From Chamaea fasciata (taxonomy: Eukaryota; Chordata; Aves; Passeriformes; Sylviidae), in NCBI GenBank assembly GCA_029207755.1, contig JARCOQ010000017.1:4662945-4726944 (forward strand): 64,000 nt of DNA, written 5' to 3'. Of this stretch, positions 39,361-53,335 are shown one piece after another (position 1 is the first letter of the stretch; the number at the start of each line of letters is the position of its first letter). The translations under genes were made by a program, and so were the position numbers. The notes under the pieces are model-generated. The model saw only the letters and a list, made by a program, of their open reading frames with translations. It was not told where the DNA came from and ran no database searches.

Positions 39361-41761
39361 CCACCCCAAACTGTACACTGCTCCAAACACTGAGCAGGGA
39401 TGGTTTTTACTATCTGCAGTAACTATTTTGGGTATATTTATCTCCAGGTCATTGCAATAGCTTTTCAGAACCTCATTGTTCATTCAAATGCTGGCTGGGA
39501 GTAAACAAGGCATTGCCCTGGTACAGGAATGATTTTAGGCATTGAGACTGCTGTGAAACATTCCCAGAGATAGACATCCACTAGTCTGAGATTACCCAAA
39601 TACATTGGGTTCAGCCTGGGTTTGTCTCTTCCGGCCACGTGTAGACAGCAGGTAACTCAGGCTGAGCCTGGCTTTCTGTACCAGGAAACTTCCCTCTGAC
39701 AGTGGAGTCCAGCAGCTTTCAATCCTTCATCCACCCCTGGAATACAGCAAAAGGAATTTTTTCTGTTCTAAATCACCATGGCCCATGCTAATCATTTCCC
39801 TCACTGCATATCAATGTGATGTTCTGCAAAGCTGCCTCTCATCCTCCGAGCAGGGCTGGAGGAACATCTGCTGCAGCTGAAGGATCCCACACCACACGAG
39901 TGATGGATGAGTTTACCTGGGCAGATTGTCACTCGTGTGTGCGTGTGTACTGACAGAATACAAAGAATGAGGGGAAAGTGGCATGTGAATGGCTTGACTG
40001 CATCCTGAGAGCTCCTGTTCCCGTTTTTTTCAGCCAGGTTAGCCTTCTCTGAGGAGCAGAGAGGAGTAATGCAGAATTGCTACAAGCATGTCACCTTCTG
40101 ACATGCACAATCCAGCATCCACCCTGTTTGCTATTTATATCTACTACAGGAGTTCTTTAAAGTGAGAGAGGTTCTGTTTTTCATGTTCTTTTTCACTACT
40201 TTTTCCAGAGAAGAACTAAATCAGGGTGGTTCGACTCTGTGGAACCGTGAGTATCTTGCTTTTCAAGATGAACTTCCTATATCACTGCATCAAAACATGC
40301 AGAAAAATGCCTCCACAGCTGAACTCGCGTGAGGAGAGCCAGAGTGAGGGATTAGTAATTATTTTGCCAGGGAGGCACATCCATTTCTGTGAATTTGGAC
40401 CACGAGTCCTTGTATTTAGCTTCCAGACTTGCAGGCTCCCCAAGTGTTTTCCTGTGACTGGGATGATGAAGGACTGTAGCAGACTTCCAGGGGTTAAGTG
40501 GCTTTCCCAGTTCTCACAGCATTCAAACTGTGATATGGAGTCCTTGTGGAACATGTCTCCAAGCCAGACATAAACTACTGGAGTCTTAGCCGGGATAAGC
40601 AGGTAAAATACTTCAGCTTCCTCTGTCAGACTGTGTTTTACTTGTCCCTTCCAGCCTTGGCCCTAATGTGTTTCTGCCACATTAGAAAACACTTCCCCTC
40701 TGCCACTGAGGAGCAGTTTTCCCCCATGCTGTCACACAACAGGCACTGCCCTCGCTGTCTGCCTGGCAGCCACGTGCCATCCCAGGGATTTGTGGAGCAC
40801 AGAGTCACTCTCAGGGATGAAATCCACTCTATGCACGTCATTTATCGTGAATTCTACGTTATCCCTGATACCTTGTAATTTTTCAGGGCCATGTAACGAA
40901 AATGTAAATACTGAAGCTTTATGTATTAATATGCCTGAAATCATTACTTAAAGATAAAACTGGTTAAATTATTCAGTTATAAAATTATCCCATTTCCACA
41001 GCAGCATATCCTGTCAAAGGAAGAGCTGATTAGCCATAAGCTGAATTTAGCCAGCAGATTTATGCTGGATTCGGGTTTATGTTTCTACATTGTACATAGG
41101 ACTGATCTGAGTTTGCTCCATCATTCCAGCGCATTTATTTTCTCATTACAGACAAGAATGACCTTTCTCAGCAAATTATGGTGAGGAGCACTACCACTCA
41201 TCAGTGAAGAAGATTCATTTTATTAACCCTGTTTAGCGCTTTGGAAGAGTGTTGTGCACTCAGTGGAGGGTCACTTGCAGTAATTTGAGATACCAGAAGT
41301 TAGCAGAGAGGGAGGGCCCGAATCTGCTCCGAGCACAGTTGGTCCAGCACTGCTTAAGGGATCCCTCATAGGCTTTCCTTCAGGGTCCAAAAGATGTGAG
41401 CAAATCCTTGTCACAGAAATCACACCATTTGTTTTAGAGAAGGGAACAATGCCAGTGGTTCTGAAGCCTTGTCACAATTCCCAAAAGGAATACATCTCCC
41501 TGTTTCAGCTCCTCAAATGGCTGTGCCTGTGTGTCTTTCTGGCGGGTGTTTCTGGAATGATCTGTACCTTTTGGTCTTCTCCATGATTGCTGCAACTCTC
41601 TAAACAAGAAGCTGACAATCAGTTTTAGAGCTCCCATGTATGGAAAGGATTTTTTGATTACTTTTCTTTTAAAAAAACCTGATAGATAGATAGACTAGAA
41701 AAACTGATAGAGGAAGGGCTCTGAGCCGTGGCCTTGGTAGAAAATAGCTTGAGTAGGGGGG

Positions 41762-41774
41762 AAAAAAAAAAAAA
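41762..41774. repeat. A13 homopolymer
   Basis: Thirteen A residues following a GGGGGG run. A short GATAGATAGATAG run lies about 75 bp upstream (near 41682). Confidence 0.75.
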
Positions 41775-44700
41775 GTGGATATGATAGGAGACACTTTTAA
41801 AGAATAAAAGGGCTTTCCAAAGAAACAGGCTGGTAAATAGCTTGAAACCTGTGGGAGTCCTATGAGCAGACAGCAAAACAGCCATGGTATTTATCTCCCG
41901 AAAAGGTACACCAGGAGGATGATCAGGACACAAGTGTAACAGGCTGGACATCATCTGGCTGTGCCAACTGAGAATATACTGGCACAGTTTGGCTGAGTTT
42001 GTGTGAGCTCAGCCTGGCGGTGTGCTCTGCTTGCACTCCTCTTGGCCCTGTCCTGTCCCAAGCCTTTCATTCCCCATCAGATTACACTTTTACTAAAGGA
42101 GATCAAACACAGCAGTGGGGCTGGTTTTACTGGTCTGGTTGTTCTGTGTAGGTTTTCAGCTCTGGCCCCAGTGCACTGTGTGTCCTTCCTGAAGATGGGC
42201 ACAGGAGGATGCTCCAGCCGCAGAACTGGGCTGTAAATGGAAACCTGCTGCCAGTTTATATCTCCCATGGAGCCGATTCCACCCAGAGTCCAGCCCTTTG
42301 GCTGAAACAAAGTTTCCTCCCACTGAGGCAGTGCCTTTGACACTATTTACTGCCTGCCACACTAGCTCCCAATGTGGGTTTTTAATTCCTTCTCTGATTT
42401 GGCTTAGACTCTCTTCATCCACCTGGTTTGCTTTCAGTATCGCCAGCATTTAGATCATGGAGCCCCTGGAGGAGGTTGTACTGACTCACATGTGGAACTG
42501 TAATGACTTTTTATTCATATTTGGGTGAGCTATTGAAGAGATATTACCAAATTGAAAAGCTGCATGATTTGGGGTTGAACTATTCCGATAAAACAAAGCT
42601 TTGAGTTTAATTGGATCAAATTATAGAGTCCGAGCAAGAATAGGACTGATACCCCACCTAATGAGTTCCCTTCCTTTAAATATGGAAATCTTCAGAGCCT
42701 CTCCTGTAAGAAAATTCCACATATACTAATAGTCTGTAGATCTTTTCCTTTCTTCACACAGATTTAATATGTTCAGAGAGTTCTGGTACAGTCTGGTTGC
42801 ACTTGTTTCAAGTTGCTCATGAAATCCCACCTCTGACTACAGTGGGTTGGTTTATACATTATTCAGTAGTAAAATCCCAGCTGAATAGGGAGGAGGAAAA
42901 AAAAAGTTAAGTATCGGAGTGGAAAGCTCACCAGGTCCTTAGCATAATCTTTCTGGTTCAGACCTGCATTTCTTTTTCTATTTGAGCTTGTCTTACAGTG
43001 GAGAAGAGTGTATCATTCCAATTTCAGATAGAAGACTACCTGCTCAGCTCAGGCAGATTTAAAGTTTTTCTTTTTGGTACATCACATACTTTCCAACAGC
43101 CCCTTCCCCTCTCTAAAGGGATTATTGTCTAAATCTGCACCAGGTCAAGTGAAATAATTAAACACAAGCTGCCTCCACTAATTAACTTATCCACAGACCA
43201 TTGTCTGTTATTAGCATTTTAAAGAGAGGCTTTGTTAACTCCTTCTTCCTAGACCTAGTACTACTTCTTTAATAGCTGCATTCATTCCTGTGAGTATCTT
43301 TGGCTCCATTTCTTGATTAAATATTGTCTTCAACACATTTGCCAGAGCAGGAGTGAGTTTATGGGATGTTTCACCCTGCATCAGTTACTTTTCTTAACTG
43401 GCAATAGGAAGAAGGCAGCTTGAATGCGAAGGACTGTGACTGTCAGAAGACCAAATACAGAGTCTTGGATTCTGAAATACTCTTAAAATAGAAAGTTCTC
43501 AGTGTAAACAGCAGAGAGGCTGTTACATGCTTTGTAAAGTATAATTTAAATTGTGATATATCTAGCGTTTTTATAGTACATCTCATCTGGAACAGTGTCA
43601 GGATCATGGCGTTTGTATTTGCAGAGGAAGTAATACTTCCAAAAATACAGAAATGTGTGCACAGGGACCAAAATGTGGGTGTTTGCTGTTCTGCATCACG
43701 AATACTGTCTATTTCCTTCAGTTCTGTACTAATTAGTACCCAGAAAAGTGGCAGAAGGTGGCTCTTTGAAGGGGAGGACTGTTCTTGTTAGACACTTGTG
43801 AGCATCGCTAGGCTGGCTATAAATAATCACACCATCAGGTACTGAGGTTTGGGCTATTCTCCATTCACTGCAGGCTGAGAGAGGGCTCGTGGATAAGGCC
43901 AGCAAGGTGTCACGTGCAGGCAGGATGGAGCTGTGTGTTATTCTTCCCAGAAATGCACATTAAAGCATCTAGGAGCTTGTACTAGCAGAGCCGAAGCAGT
44001 GAGGCAAGTTGGTTCTTTTGTCATGGTAACCTCACCATTTTTCTTCTAATTTTTAGGCTAAATATTTTCCTTTCATTGTTGTTCTGTTATTCCAGTTTCT
44101 AAAAAATTCTGAGGACTTCGTGTAAGAAATCCTCATTAAATAGAGTACATGTCAGTACAATCATGTTTTATTCAAGCTATTCATTTTTTGCACTTAAAAT
44201 GCTTTCTGTTCCAAATGCCTTTCCAGAAAAATAAATGTGGTTTTCAGTTAAAGTAAACAGGTCACATATGCAGTGACCTCAAATCTGATGGCTCAAATTG
44301 AAAAGGGGAACTAATTGCATAAAAATGCAGTGGCTCGTATTATCCAGATGTTCAATAAGTTGGTCTTTCCAGCCTTATTTATACATGCCCGAAAAATAAA
44401 ATAGATTGTAGTTTCCTATTCATACCAACATGAAATTCACCTCAGTTTATAGGGAAGGATCTTGTTTCAATGGTTCAAGGTTTGGACAGATGCCCAGGGA
44501 GGGGTAAAGTGCCCAGACTGATTGCAGCTGCCTGAGGATGGGAATTGGGGTTTGTAAGTCAACAGCAAATGACTCCTGTAGAAGTGGGAAGCTTTTCTGC
44601 CAGGTGTCTGCTGTTCTAAAGGGAGGGTTTGATGCCACCCAAGCAAGAACATGCCAAATAAAATGTTCCTACTTAGGAATCACTGTGGTCACCTCCTGAA

Positions 44701-47700
44701 GGTGAATTTCAGAGAGGTCAGAAGAGCAGCATCCTTGTCTCTTGAACTCAGGGCCAACCCTGTGGTTTGCTTGCAGCAGAGTAGAGCTGGCCCAGCCACG
44801 GAGAACTGCTGTGATCAAAATGTCCTGCCCTATACTGGGTGCGTTTTGCTCACAGGAGAGCCTGTGCTGATGTGAAGTAGCAGATGAGAGGATACTCCAT
44901 GCAGTACTCATTCTGGAAGTGGTTTGTTTTGGAGATGTGTATGTTTCTACAATTATTTTAGCCATTAGACTTCAGCCCTGAAAATGCTTTCATCTTGGCT
45001 GATTCCATCTTTTTGTGGCCATGGCAATGCAGAGGACTTTGATGGGAAATGCATTACTAGATTTGTAAATTACGTGCCGTTCCCTCCCCTGGTATGTTTG
45101 ATACCAGAAAACAATGTTTGACAGAAGAGGTAATGAACAGCATTTGCTGGTAAATCAACAGCTAGATGTGGTTTGAAAGAAAGCAGATTTGAGCATAAAG
45201 AGACAATCTGGAAGGGTTACCAGTGCTGTGCACTATCAGAAAATCTGCCCTACAGATGAGCAGCAGAGCAGCTTCCACCAGTGAGTGCTGGAGAGGAACC
45301 GGTCGGCGGTTGGCTTCATGACTTCAGGGTACCAGTTCTTGACAAAGCAATTGAGCAAATTTCCCTAGAAAAATAGCTTGCCGGTTTCCCTGCAGGGTAT
45401 CAGATGGTTCTTAGGGTAGGTAGCCCACCCCCAGTTCCTTTGGCCATGGCCACATCCCTGAGAACCCCTGAAGTAAAAAGTGGGAGAATCTCTCAGATCT
45501 ATCCATCAGATTAGAAATTGATGCATCAGTAATCATTTATTTAGATGATCCTGATTAAGCAACAAATGCCCCACAACATTTTCCCCACCCCCAGATTAGG
45601 AAAAAATAAAGATTTTTTTAAATTGTAATTACCAGTCAGAAAATAAAATCTGGAGAGATTCAGCATTTTTGTTTTAACAGCTGTAAAAATGTCGCATTGA
45701 TATTGGTCTTTTGAAATTATGTTTGACATTTTGAAAGATCAATTTTTGTCAAAGTTAGCTCAGACCATTAAAACCATTTTATAAAGGACTCTTTTGCAAT
45801 GTAAAAATAAATCCCAAGTGAGGGAGAGCTCTCAAGTGCCTGTCCTTGGGAGCAGTTTCATTCTTAGCATCTTGTGATGAAAAACCATTTTGTCATAATA
45901 TTCTCCACCAGTTTGCATCCTCAGGCCCCTTCAGCTCTCTATATGGTCTCTGCCACTACTGTCATCCAACCATATCAAAATGGGTATTTAGGGATGTTCT
46001 TCTGAAAACTAATTCCAGTGTTTGCAATAAGAGCTGCTAATGTAACTCAGAGTGACCATTGCCTGCAGTATCAGCATCTTCAAAGGCTGACTGACACATT
46101 TGAGAAATAGATTTTGTGTTACTCTGCTGACCCCAGACTCTGTGCCAGGGCAGCTCAGAGAGGGGCACAGTCCTCTCCATACAACTTCCACAGGGAATAA
46201 GGAAAGCTAAATTACAGATTTCATATCCAGATGTGCAGGGGAGCGTTCAAGGAAAATGCATCAAAACATCTTGCAAAAACTCGTTTAAAGTTACATAAAT
46301 TATTGTTTGCGTTTTCACATGCAGTTATTTTCAAGTCTAACCAGCTGTATCTGATTGAAGTGGCCCTAAATAAATAGATCGTTACATAAACACAACATTT
46401 GTTTGGGGATTTTTTTCCCAATAAGGTCTGGGCCCTGTTTGCTTCACAGTGTTGCACAGACTGTGAGAAGGAGGTGTCTGAATTTCAATGGGACATTTTG
46501 ACACAGAAAATCCCATTCTTAGTATGTTTGGAGTTTCTAAGTCATATGGTGACAGCTACCTTAAAAGAAGACACAGTAAATAATATGGCACATGTTTTGC
46601 AGAGAAATTGGAATGCAAGCAGAAAGTTCAAAGAGGTGATCACATTTCAGTTCACGTTTTTCACCCCATTTCCATACATCGAGCTGGTGTGTGCTGGTGC
46701 AGTGAGCAGGCATTCTGCTGACAGGCTCCCCAGCAGCATCCAGGGTTGCTGTTCCTTGGGAAGAGCTGGAGTTTGCTATTCCAGGAGAGCCCTTTGTCAC
46801 GATCCTAGGCGATAATGCCTCACACTCTCTGTGTTATCATCTGTGTTATCTTCTCACAGATCAATTACCTGATTAAGGGTGACCCTGAGGCAGGCCTTGG
46901 TGACTCACTGCTGCAAGTCCAGTCCACAGAGTTCAGAAGTCCTTGAGCACCTCTGAAGTGCTTTCTAGCAGGTCCCAAGGTTCTATAAATGAGGAAATAA
47001 ACCAGTGACTCAAGGCACAGAGATGCTGTCTCTGTTCCCAACCAGAATAAAACATGAAAGAATAATCTGGAAGACGTGACGGTTTTTATTGAAGAAATAA
47101 TCAGAGAGTCACTTATCAGAATCAGGAAAGCTGCTTTATCCTTTGTTGCATTATAAATAAGAATTATATTTGTTCTTGGGAAACAAGCCTGAAGTACACT
47201 GCAAGACATTATTGTGAGTGATGCACCGGGAGGAACTGAATAAATACTGCCTGTCTGCCCCATTAGGTGGTTTTGTTTCTTACATTTCTTTCATTCTTTT
47301 ACCAGGAATGAGTTGTTTTATGAATTCAGAGGTGTGCTCAGGGGAGAGCCATGATTGGTTTGCTTGTGAGGGTCTGAACTCCAAGCTGACAAAAGGAAGG
47401 ATGCCAGGCGAGGACTGTGTGGTGGGGGGGAAGGCGCAGGGCCTGGGGTCTCCAGGTGTGCCCCAGCTGCTCACTGGCCAGGTGAGCTCTCCTGCTGCAC
47501 TGTTAACCAGAGCAGCCCATGGTGGTGTGGAGGAAACAAGAAAGAACAGGAAGATTAAAGGGAGAAGCAGAAATGGAAGGAAGAGACATTTGTAGGGATA
47601 GAAGATTAAGGAAGGTGGAAGAGAGGAGTTTACTTTTTCCACTCTTGTAACCTCTTGCAAAGGCTGTTAGCTCTGGATTTGAAGGGTTATAGAGAATGCC

Positions 47701-49337
47701 ATCCTAGATGGAACAACACACATAGTGCAGCATCCTCTCATGATCCAGGCATCTGTCAGAGCTGCAGGCACGAGCTCTTAGAGCTGCGTGTGCCGGTTAT
47801 GTCTCGCGCTAGGTGATTAGATGTAAAATTACACAGTATCATCCGAACTTGGAACATAAAACCACTTCCATGCTCTGTCTTGACTGTTCATAATGTTTCT
47901 TGGCAGAAGTTGTTGCAGACACCAGCTTTCAATCCTTCCAAATTAAATGTCAGTTGATGGCAGCGCCGTCGTCAGCGGGATCGTCCTGCTCATCCCGCTT
48001 CCCCCAGCGCTGGGAGCGCTCTGCACCTCCTCAGCTGGCTGATGAGCAGCTCAGCTGGGAGCAGTTTCCAAAGAGATCTTTGACTTTCTTTGGCTTCCCA
48101 GAGGAATTCATAATTATTTCCTCCTTTATCATGGAGTGCAGCTGGAGTCTTCAGCTCCATTAGAACTGCCCTGGTAATTTCACAGTGTGAAATTTACAGC
48201 AAACCAGGGACATTAACGTTAAATAAATTTATGCAACAGCAACCCTCACCCAAGTCATTAAAAGTGTGTGCAGTTTTTAATGGATGCTTCAGCATGGCAT
48301 TTGATAAGTTTGTTCATTTCTTTTCCCAGTCTGTTAATTATACATACACACACACATTCTTCTGCCAGAGGTATTGGTGGAAGCTGGCTGTGGCCACGGA
48401 TGTCACCTCCTTGCAAACACTTTGAGCATGGCTGTAATCCCAGGCTCAGTGGAGTGAGGAGAGGCTGTCACCAAGAGTGGCTTGAGGGGGGGAAGTGCGA
48501 GAGTGTGGGTCTGTGTGCAACTCCAGTAATCCAATTGAACTATGTAGTGATTCTGAATCACGTCTATTTGAAAAGACAGGATATCATAAAGGCTGCTAAT
48601 ATGGTGGAAAATTGTATTACGCTGAGACAAGACAAAGTTGATTATGTGCACAACTAGTGCAGATATGCCTGGCACTGGTCGTTTATGCATATTGATTGAT
48701 CTTAAATACAGCAGAGCAGGGGATGGGATGGGGTTTCTATAGTTATTGATTTTGTTTCAGCTCCTTGGGCTGTCATCAGAGGCTTTCAGATCCGACTGCC
48801 TTGACCGATACAAGCCCTGATCAGGAAGCTTGATAAGAAAGAGGCACGGGGCTGATGTCCTGGCCAGAGAAAACGTGCTGGGTATGTCCTTTGAGAAGCA
48901 GACATTCAGGAACACCCCTGCTCTTCAGCTCTGCGGAGCCAGGGTGTGGAATTCACTGGGAGGTTCCAGTTGGGCTTTTGGGCTGCTTTGCTGGATGTTC
49001 CCAGTGTGGGCTGTGCAGGAACAGCCTGGAGTGCTCACGAGGGTCACTTTGCTGCGTGATCTGCTTCGCTTCAGTTTGCTGAAGGAGGAGATTTGGTTTC
49101 CTAATTGTTTAATTTTGGCTTCTATAAACCTGCTGGAGCAGAACTGTTGTTTTTCCACCTCTCCCACATTCCAAGCAGTGAAGCTAGAAGCAGGAGGTTT
49201 TCATCCTGTTCTTTGGTTGTTGTCTCATTCCTCGGGAGTCTTTATTAAAGAATTTTCTCTAGTCCTGCTCTGCCTGGAGCCACTGACCCTGCCACCAGGC
49301 AGCCTGGCTTCCAATGGCTCTGACTGCTGGCATGAGA

Positions 49338-49605
49338 CATTTAATGGCTTCCAACTGAAAGAGAGCAGGTTTAGATTAGATATTAGGAAAAAATCCTTCC
49401 CTGTGAGGGTGGTGAGGCCCCAGCACAGGGTGCCCAGAGAAGCTGTGGCTGCCCCATCCCTGGAAGTGTCCAAGGCCGGGTTGGATGGGGCTTGGAGCAA
49501 TCTGGGGTAGTGGAAAATGTCCCTGCCCATGGCATGAGGTGGAATGAGACGAGCTTTAGGGTCCCTTCCAACCCTGTTCCACAATTCCATGATTCTCTGA
49601 TCACT
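49338..49605 (+). mobile_element. CR1 LINE 3'-end fragment, plus strand
   Basis: A clear sense-orientation CR1 tail of about 270 bp. Landmarks are TTTAGATTAGATATTAGG, AAATCCTTCCCTGTGAGGGT, GCACAGGGTGCCCAGAGAAG, CCATCCCTGGAAGTGTCCAA, GGTTGGATGGGGCTTGGAGC, ATGAGACGAGCTTTAGGGTC and a terminal CCATGATTCTCTGAT. It is less diverged than the other CR1 copies in this window. It supplies the C-terminal part of a 226-codon open frame (48830-49510) that is therefore not a host gene. Confidence 0.93.
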
Positions 49606-50444
49606 GGCATGGAGCTTGAAACGCTATATGGGTGTCAAATAAGATACTGGTTTTCTAATAAACAAAATATTAAGGAGTAGAGATAATTAAGCAACTAGCA
49701 GTCAGTAAAAAGGATTTGTGGATGTTTGTCCTGGGAATTCCCTAGTATCCCAGTCCTGGGGGTTTCTATATGTATGAGCATCTCCACATACCGTGGCTGC
49801 AGCTCTGTGCAGGTGAGTCTGCTGACACAGGTGAGTTTCCATGATTGTGGTTTAGTTCCGAAGGAGGAATTTGTAAGCACGTTGAATTGAGTGCATATAA
49901 CTCGCTTTGATTGATATTTGAGCTGAGGTGAAAGAACTCTATCTGTGATTATGGACATCAAAGACGATATATTGAAATTCAGTTTTCTAATGTACGCATC
50001 ATTTATCAAATCTCTGCCCAATAATGCCAACATTTGCTGCACAGAAATACAACGTGATGGATTACCTGCTTCCCACCAGCTTTCTGAAGGCCAAGGAAGA
50101 TAAACACAGGATTCTTGTAGAAATGTCAAGTTCAGGCTGGGGAGAAGGACTGAAATCAAAAACCCCAGGGCAGTTAGCAAAATTCATAAGCACAGTGAGA
50201 TTTTCAGGGACCTTACAGTCCTCAAAGGAAACAAGTTTCTTTGTTTCTTGCTGTCACCAAGAGCACGAGCGACCCACCTGCTGCAGGCAGAACGTGTCAC
50301 CTTTTGCAGAATTTGGCCTGGTTTAGTGCCTGCTCTTGAGATGCTGATGATCTAAAAAAAGCACATTTTTTTTACATCTAAAGCAGCAACGATCTGGACT
50401 TGGATCCAGAAAGCCAGTTCTTGCCTGGATTCTGGAAAAAGGGG

Positions 50445-50460
50445 AAAAAAAAAAAAAAAA
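50445..50460. repeat. A16 homopolymer
   Basis: Sixteen A residues after GGGG. It is followed by AT-rich intron sequence with another A8 run near 50493. Confidence 0.8.
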
Positions 50461-52814
50461 GCTTAGAAATATGAATTTCAAATTAAAACCAGAAAAAAAA
50501 TAAATAGCAGAAAACACTTTTATTTCTTACCAAGCTTCTATTCAGTTCCTGCTTCCTGTGTTGACAGTGTAAGTTATACTTGGGCAGGAAAAAAAGGAAG
50601 CCCACAAACATAATTGCAACCATGTCTAATTAGGCAGAGCTATGTAAATTTAGCGTTTCTACATGATTATAAATGTCAGGAGAGCCTTAGATAAGACATG
50701 AGAGTTTTGAGTATCTCTTGTGTACCTAGTCTAAAATATCCTTATTGCTAATCCTATTCATCTGGAGTTGCTTCCTAATTAGAATATTTATGGGCTAATA
50801 AGGAGGTGAACAAGACACTCCAGTTCAGTTCCAAAGGTGAGAGTAGAGATTCATTAGACTCGGCGTCTCTGTTTTGATTGCTGTACAATGTAATTACCAT
50901 TGTGCTAGACAATCATTTTAGATTTACCTTAACAACAAATGTTTAAAGAAGATTCCTGTTGTTCTGTCTTTGTGCCTCGGTCTGCTGAAATCAAAAGCAG
51001 TGATGTTAGCAGCTTTGAGAGATTTGGGGGTTCCTGGATGGTTTTTTTCCCTTGTTTTATTTTCTGAGCTGTTTTAACCTCAGTCTGTCAGTTACTGATG
51101 TTTCTGAGTTTTGGCCATGCCAGCTAAAAGTGAATCTGGTTTGCATATTTTATGAATTCATGTTTTATAAATTTTATATCACTAGGACCCGCTTTATAGG
51201 AAATGCTTATTTTGATATTTTGGTGGGGTTTTTTTCGGAATTTTCACTCACATGTCTATAGCTAGTGACCTGATATAAAACAATTTTTAAAGTCAGATAG
51301 AGTTTAGCTGGCTTTAGGTTATAACTACCATGAAAGCACTTGGGAGTGCCTGACATTCAGTGTCTGATTCTTTAATTTTTCTTCTGGAAGGTTCTTCCCC
51401 ACCAGGAGCCCCACTGAGCCCAGGCACAGCAGCAGCAGGAAAAATGCCTCCTGCATCCGTATTGAGAACCAGACAATCCTGAGTTCCCCCCCACAGGGTT
51501 CTAGACCTTGCTGATCCAGCACTGTGTGAGGATTTGGGTGCTTCCTTAGTGGGATCATCCCCTCTCTTCCCCGTTGAGGGAGGGTCCAGTCCTTGCCCAC
51601 CCATCCAGCCCAAGAGCTTGCAGAAAACATCTTCCAGACTTCCTCCTGCTGCCTCCTCTGGCTTTTGCTTCTTCCAGCTTACTGCCAGAGCTCCCATTGA
51701 GAGGGGCCCCTCAGCTCCGCCTAAGGAGAGATGCTTTTTCCCTGAGCCCAGGGGGGAGCTGGGAGGGTTGCCAGCCCCAAACCCCTGGCACTGGGGGCAG
51801 CTCCTGATGGATTTTAGAAAGGACAAGACACAGAGTTTCTGTTCTCCCTCCCACATCTCTCTTTACTTTAAGCCCCCCTTCTGTCTGCAGACCACATCTG
51901 AGTTCTGCAAAGCAATGCCCAATCATTAATACAAACGCTAAATTGTGCCTTTATTTTTGCCAGTGCTGTGGCCACTCCCAAAGTCAACTCCTTTCCAAGG
52001 CCAAGCTGATCACAGCAAAACCTGAGGGGCTTCATCTCTTCTCTTTCCTTTCCATACTGCTCTGGTTGTCTGAGAAAACAACGTTCTGTGGCTTTAAAGG
52101 TGTGATCAGGAAAGTTGTTAAGATGTCAAGTCACGTTACTTCAAGTCTTCTCTGTATAAATTACAGTGAGGTACGGTGATCTCATAAATAATGATAAATA
52201 TAGCAACATTCTACTGCTGATGGAAATCATTATCAGCCATTATCAACTTTAATTAATATATTCACATTATTCAAATTCGGGTAGGAAATATTCTTTGGCA
52301 TCAAGTCTAGAGGAATATGGATTATGGCTTTTGTGCAGCTTGAAAAGCAGCTGGCAACAGGGAAGCAGCTCTGGGGAAATATTTTGTTTAGACTTAGGGT
52401 CCAGCACATTGATTGTCCCATAAATGTCCCCCACTTTCCATGCTTGTGTGCAAGGGCTGGTAGATATCATGTTTTCCAGGGTTATTTCTTTCCCAGGAGC
52501 GCTGCTCCTGCCCCAGAAGAGCTTTCTGTTGTTTGCGGTATCTCAGTTGTCTCCGTAGCAACCAGGGTAATGCTGGGGAATACACAATCGAGGATGCTGG
52601 AGATGAGTACTGGTAGCAAATGTTCTTTAACATGAAAAATGAGTGAAAACAAACAGAAAATATGGGCTAAATAAACCTCTGCTAGTTCTAAATGGAATGG
52701 TTCTTGAAAATTTCCATTCGGACTTAACAGCTCTTTAAATAAATAACCAGAATGTCCCCTTCCATCTGAAGGTTTCCATCTGTTGATTGTGTTTGTTTGC
52801 TTTTCTCCCATTTT

Positions 52815-53335
52815 GTGAAAATCCCGAGGCCCAGTCCTTCTGCACACTCAGCCCCTGGGTACAGGGCTGAACATTCCCTCCTTCCCTTTGGAAAAGGAGC
52901 TGAAAAACAACATCAGACAAATGTACCCCACCTGCCACTCCAGGAGCTAACCCATAAAACCCATCCACACCTCCTGTTGCCCCTGGAGCACAGCCAAAAC
53001 AAATCCTTTTCCTGCTGAAGACCAAGGACAACTTTCAGGCCCAAAAGCACAAACAACGGTGGGCTGAAGACAGAAAACAAGAAAGATGAGACCTCACAAC
53101 CTGAAGCTGTAATTGGACAATTAAACCCCAATATGCAAATGGACCAAAACTTATAAAAATGCAAGACCTAATGACCAGTCATCCATTTTGTGTCCATTCT
53201 TTGTCCACCTTGGGTGTAGCCCTGGCCAGGCTCTTGTCCTGCCCAAGGGGTATCCTAGAGGCCTTTCAATAAATATCTACTTTATTCCCTAGCTCTGTCC
53301 AGTCTCTGTTTCAGGTCAGCCATCCCAAGGCATCA
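52815..53335 (+). mobile_element. Probable endogenous retrovirus LTR remnant
   Basis: The stretch has the layout of an LTR read on +. There is a TATA-like CTTATAAAAATG at about 53150, then a CATTTTGTGTCC-type R/U5 start, an AATAAA polyadenylation signal at about 53268 followed by T-rich sequence, and a TCAGGTCAGCC...GGCATCA end at 53335 that closes with CA. The 5' edge is uncertain. It may begin at TGTGAAAATCCCG near 52815, but no matching target-site duplication was visible. No gag, pol or env coding sequence adjoins it, so it would be a solitary LTR or a fragment. Family assignment (ERVL- or ERVK-like avian LTR) is a guess. Confidence 0.6.

Noticed and set aside
48830..49510. 226-codon open frame on +
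   Set aside because: Its C-terminal part reads through a CR1 tail (PREAVAAPSLEVSKAGLDG is repeat-derived), and the same motif occurs at the CR1 copy near 19500.
51314..51856. 180-codon frame on - and 131-codon frame on + in a GC-rich patch
   Set aside because: Mutually overlapping frames in GC-rich intron sequence; no domain recognised on either strand.
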